From assembly GCF_002567005.1 (NCBI RefSeq), contig NZ_NUZU01000007.1:123414-187413 (forward strand): a stretch of DNA of 64,000 bases, given 5' to 3'. The notes beneath the pieces are model-generated. The model saw only the letters and a program-made list of their open reading frames with translations. It was not told the DNA's origin and did no database searches. This stretch comes from Bacillus sp. AFS073361 (GTDB lineage Bacteria > Bacillota > Bacilli > Bacillales > Cytobacillaceae). Below, one piece after another: positions 61,705-64,000 of this stretch. Position numbers and translations under genes: made by a program. The number at the start of each line of letters is the position of its first letter. Position 1 is the first letter of the stretch.

Positions 61705-63261
61705 ATGGGGACAGAGCAGTTACTAAAAATGGAGAACATTGTTAAGACCTTCCCAGGTGTGAAGGCATTAAAAGGTGTAGAGTTAGAGATTAATAAAGGT
61801 GAAGTTCACGCATTAATGGGTGAAAATGGAGCAGGTAAATCGACACTGATTAAAATATTAACCGGTGTTTATCATCATAACGAAGGAAGCATTCTCTTAG
61901 ATGGACAAAATGTAACCTTTAAAACCCCAATTGAAGCACAATTGGCAGGAATTAGTACTATTTATCAAGAGGTTAGTCTCATCCCATATCTCAGTGTTAC
62001 AGAAAATATATTTGTGGGCAGAGAGCCCAAAACTAGAATTGGAACCATAGACTGGAAAAAAGCTCATAAAGATGCTGCAGAAGTTCTAAACAATATGGGA
62101 ATTTCCATTGATGTTAAGAAACCGGTAAATACTTATAGCACTGCTCTTCAACAAATGGTATCTATCGCGAGAGCTATTTCAATGAAAGCAAAACTAGTAG
62201 TCATGGACGAGCCAACATCTTCTTTAGATGATAAAGAGGTGGAAGTACTTTTTAATGTCATCCAAAAGTTGAAACAAGAAAATGTTTCGATCATATTTGT
62301 TAGTCATAGACTGGACGAAATTTATAAGGTTTGTGACCGGATTACTATTCTACGAGATGGATCTTTTGTGGGAACCTGGCCTATTAGTGAACTTTCACAA
62401 AATCAATTGATCGCTTCCATGATAGGAAAGAGTGAAACAGAGGCAGCACAATTAATGAAAATGAAGGAAGCTGTTAACAAATCGGATGAAAAAATTGTTA
62501 TCAGTCTGAAAAATGTGAAACAAGGAACACGTGTAACAGATGTAAGCTTTGAATTGCGTAAAGGTGAAGTTCTCGGCCTAGCAGGTCTTCTTGGATCCGG
62601 TCGTACTGAAACGGCAAAGGTGATTGCCGGGGTCTCTTCTCCTGATGGTGGAAAGTTGACATATCAGGAAAATGAAATTCAATTTCAATCCCCTGGGCAT
62701 GCGATAAAATCAGGTGTAGCCATGTGTACGGAGAATCGTAAAACAGAAGGCATCATTCCGAATATGTCGATACGTGAGAACATCACACTGGCAAATCTTA
62801 AAGACTTTTCGACGTTTGGTTTCGTATCCAAAAAGAAGCAGGATAAGGTTGTTAATGAGTTCATTAAGCGAATGGGTATAAAAACACCGAACGCAGAACA
62901 AAAGATTAAAAATCTAAGTGGCGGGAATCAACAAAAAGTATTGCTTGCGCGATGGCTTGCACTTAATCCAAGCTTACTCATTTTGGACGAACCAACTCGA
63001 GGCATTGATGTTGGTGCAAAATCAGAAATTCATTCTTTAATTGATGAACTATCCAAAGAGGGATTAAGTATATTACTCATTTCATCTGAATTTGATGAGT
63101 TGATTCATAATTCAGACCGAATCATTGTCCTTCGGGAAGGACGTAAAATTGGTGAGTTAACTGGAGAGAAGCGGACGCAGGATAATATCATGAAAGTAAT
63201 CGTAGAGAATGGTCATAGTTCAGAATCCTACGGTGGGGAGGATCAATATGCAAGAATCTAA
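61705..63261 (+). CDS. Sugar ABC importer ATPase, two fused ABC domains (RbsA/YtfR type)
   Basis: 518 residues. The first domain has Walker A GENGAGKST and a degenerate signature (TYSTALQQMVSIARA) with Walker B LVVMDEPTSSLD; the second has a weak P-loop LLGSGRTE and a good signature LSGGNQQKVLLARWL with LLILDEPTRGID. This asymmetric fusion is typical of ribose/galactose importers. AAAGGGGAGG precedes ATG 61705. It overlaps the permease gene by 14 bp, so the two are translationally coupled. Confidence 0.92.
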   Translation: MGTEQLLKMENIVKTFPGVKALKGVELEINKGEVHALMGENGAGKSTLIKILTGVYHHNEGSILLDGQNVTFKTPIEAQLAGISTIYQEVSLIPYLSVTENIFVGREPKTRIGTIDWKKAHKDAAEVLNNMGISIDVKKPVNTYSTALQQMVSIARAISMKAKLVVMDEPTSSLDDKEVEVLFNVIQKLKQENVSIIFVSHRLDEIYKVCDRITILRDGSFVGTWPISELSQNQLIASMIGKSETEAAQLMKMKEAVNKSDEKIVISLKNVKQGTRVTDVSFELRKGEVLGLAGLLGSGRTETAKVIAGVSSPDGGKLTYQENEIQFQSPGHAIKSGVAMCTENRKTEGIIPNMSIRENITLANLKDFSTFGFVSKKKQDKVVNEFIKRMGIKTPNAEQKIKNLSGGNQQKVLLARWLALNPSLLILDEPTRGIDVGAKSEIHSLIDELSKEGLSILLISSEFDELIHNSDRIIVLREGRKIGELTGEKRTQDNIMKVIVENGHSSESYGGEDQYARI

Positions 63262-64000
63262 TGTAAAAACAACTCAAATCAATCCCCATTTAGAAAAGAA
63301 ATTCCGCTACCCACTAAATGGAGAGATGGTCAAATCTTTTTCGTTACCTATTGTGATTTTGATTCTCTTCTTATTTAATAGTATATTTACTGACAACTTT
63401 TTAGCTGCAACCACAATGTGGAATATCCTACTTCATGTGTCTACGACGGCACTAGTTGCTATTGGGATGACGCTGGTTATTGCAACGGGAGGAATAGATT
63501 TATCTGTTGGGGCTGTAATGGCTATCGGAGCCGTTGTTTCAACTTTTTTACTGGACTATAATATTTTCGTAATTATCCTAGGAACGATCATTATTTGTGC
63601 ATTAATCGGTTTATTTAATGGGGCGATTATTTCGTATATAGGTGTACAACCAATCGTTGTGACCTTGGCGATCATGATTGCAGGTAGAGGAATTGCACAA
63701 GTTTTAACAGATGGATACCTAGTTTCTTTTTCAAATCCTTCCTACGAGTGGATTGGAAAAGGGAAAATCATGGAGATACCAGTCCCTGTTATTCTTATGT
63801 TCCTGGTGGCAATTACAGCATTTATAATTATTCGCTATATGACATTTGGACGTTACATAGAAGCTATCGGTGACAATGAGCAAGCAGCCGAATTGGCTGG
63901 AATTAATGTAAAAAAAATCAAAATGATTGTCTATATTGCAGCAGCCGTATTAGCTGCATTAGCTGGAATGATTGAAACAGCGAGGATGGCGGCAGCAGAT
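63248..64000 (+). CDS. Sugar ABC importer permease, RbsC/YtfT type (partial, cut by window end)
   Basis: 251 codons are present without a stop. ATG 63248 follows GGGGAGGATCAAT inside the ATPase gene. After a hydrophilic N-terminus come membrane helices with the family marks ALVAIGMTLVIATGGIDLSVGAVMAIGA, GLFNGAIISYIGVQPIVVTLAIMIAGRGIAQ and the cytoplasmic TFGRYIEAIGDNEQAAELAGINVKKIKM coupling loop. It forms the membrane channel of the importer encoded by 60659-63261. About 70-90 residues are probably missing. Confidence 0.9.
   Translation, partial: MQESNVKTTQINPHLEKKFRYPLNGEMVKSFSLPIVILILFLFNSIFTDNFLAATTMWNILLHVSTTALVAIGMTLVIATGGIDLSVGAVMAIGAVVSTFLLDYNIFVIILGTIIICALIGLFNGAIISYIGVQPIVVTLAIMIAGRGIAQVLTDGYLVSFSNPSYEWIGKGKIMEIPVPVILMFLVAITAFIIIRYMTFGRYIEAIGDNEQAAELAGINVKKIKMIVYIAAAVLAALAGMIETARMAAAD

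Noticed and set aside
1-64000. CRISPR arrays, prophage, insertion sequences, tRNA or rRNA genes, known riboswitches
   Set aside because: None seen: no spacer-separated repeats, transposase or integrase proteins, cloverleaf genes or recognisable S-box, T-box or purine aptamers.

Overview
The window reads as the chromosome of a low-GC, spore-forming Bacillaceae bacterium (Bacillus/Neobacillus-like). Support: an alpha/beta-type small acid-soluble spore protein (44979-45173), a YyaC-type spore protein (52853-53476), strong AGGAGG-type ribosome binding sites with frequent GTG/TTG starts, sigma-A promoters, and proteins closest to Bacillus families (CysP, YyaC, YtfQ-like). No tRNA, rRNA, CRISPR array, phage, transposase or insertion sequence was seen, so this looks like ordinary core/accessory metabolic chromosome. 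About 63 protein genes are supported; the last one (63248) runs off the window.

Layout. 1-8.7 kb: YnfM-like MFS exporter, GNAT acetyltransferase, DUF6155, DinB, serine/threonine symporter SstT, a stand-alone glutamine synthetase and an OFA-family transporter. 8.9-19 kb: FAD oxidoreductase, DoxX-like membrane protein behind a near-perfect FNR/CRP-type box, nitronate monooxygenase, isochorismatase-like hydrolase, an unusual PRPP synthetase paralogue, acyl-CoA synthetase, MATE pump and PfkB sugar kinase. 19-23 kb: PurU, then a compact operon of SufR-like iron-sulfur regulator, FolE and a CDGSH protein, then an SRPBCC protein and a Dph6-like ATPase.

23.3-30.3 kb is the most distinctive unit: a PAS/AAA+ sigma-54 activator followed directly by a textbook -24/-12 promoter, a second sigma-A promoter, and an operon encoding an HcxA/GldA-like dehydrogenase, a complete taurine/sulfonate-type ABC transporter and a class III aminotransferase. 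The genes suggest import of an amino compound, transamination, and reduction of the resulting oxo product; the substrate is not known.

30-45 kb: two methyltransferases, hypotheticals, an AEC carrier, a DUF2161 nuclease-fold protein, a CtaG/DUF2243 pair, malate synthase G with a possible leader peptide, an acetolactate-synthase-like enzyme with a 52-bp tandem repeat upstream, an NlpC/P60 protein, aldo-keto reductase, DUF2062, SDR and SASP genes. 45-50 kb: DAO-type oxidase, then a LuxR regulator divergent from an esterase and a Baeyer-Villiger monooxygenase, a typical ketone-to-ester-to-alcohol pair. 50-58 kb: CysP sulfate permease, ketopantoate-reductase-like protein, YyaC, and a GntR/FCD regulator whose probable GTATAC operators mark out an aspartate-dehydrogenase-like gene, a transporter and perhaps a ProC-like protein. 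58-64 kb: ArsR-type regulator, a PhyH dioxygenase and a YtfQ/RbsB-type sugar ABC importer.

A 13-bp sequence, GGTGTCAGGCACC or its complement, occurs at least eight times (including one 12/13 and one within a gene), mostly just after genes, and looks like a genome-specific dispersed repeat. All functional assignments rest on reading the sequence and on family knowledge; no database search was run.
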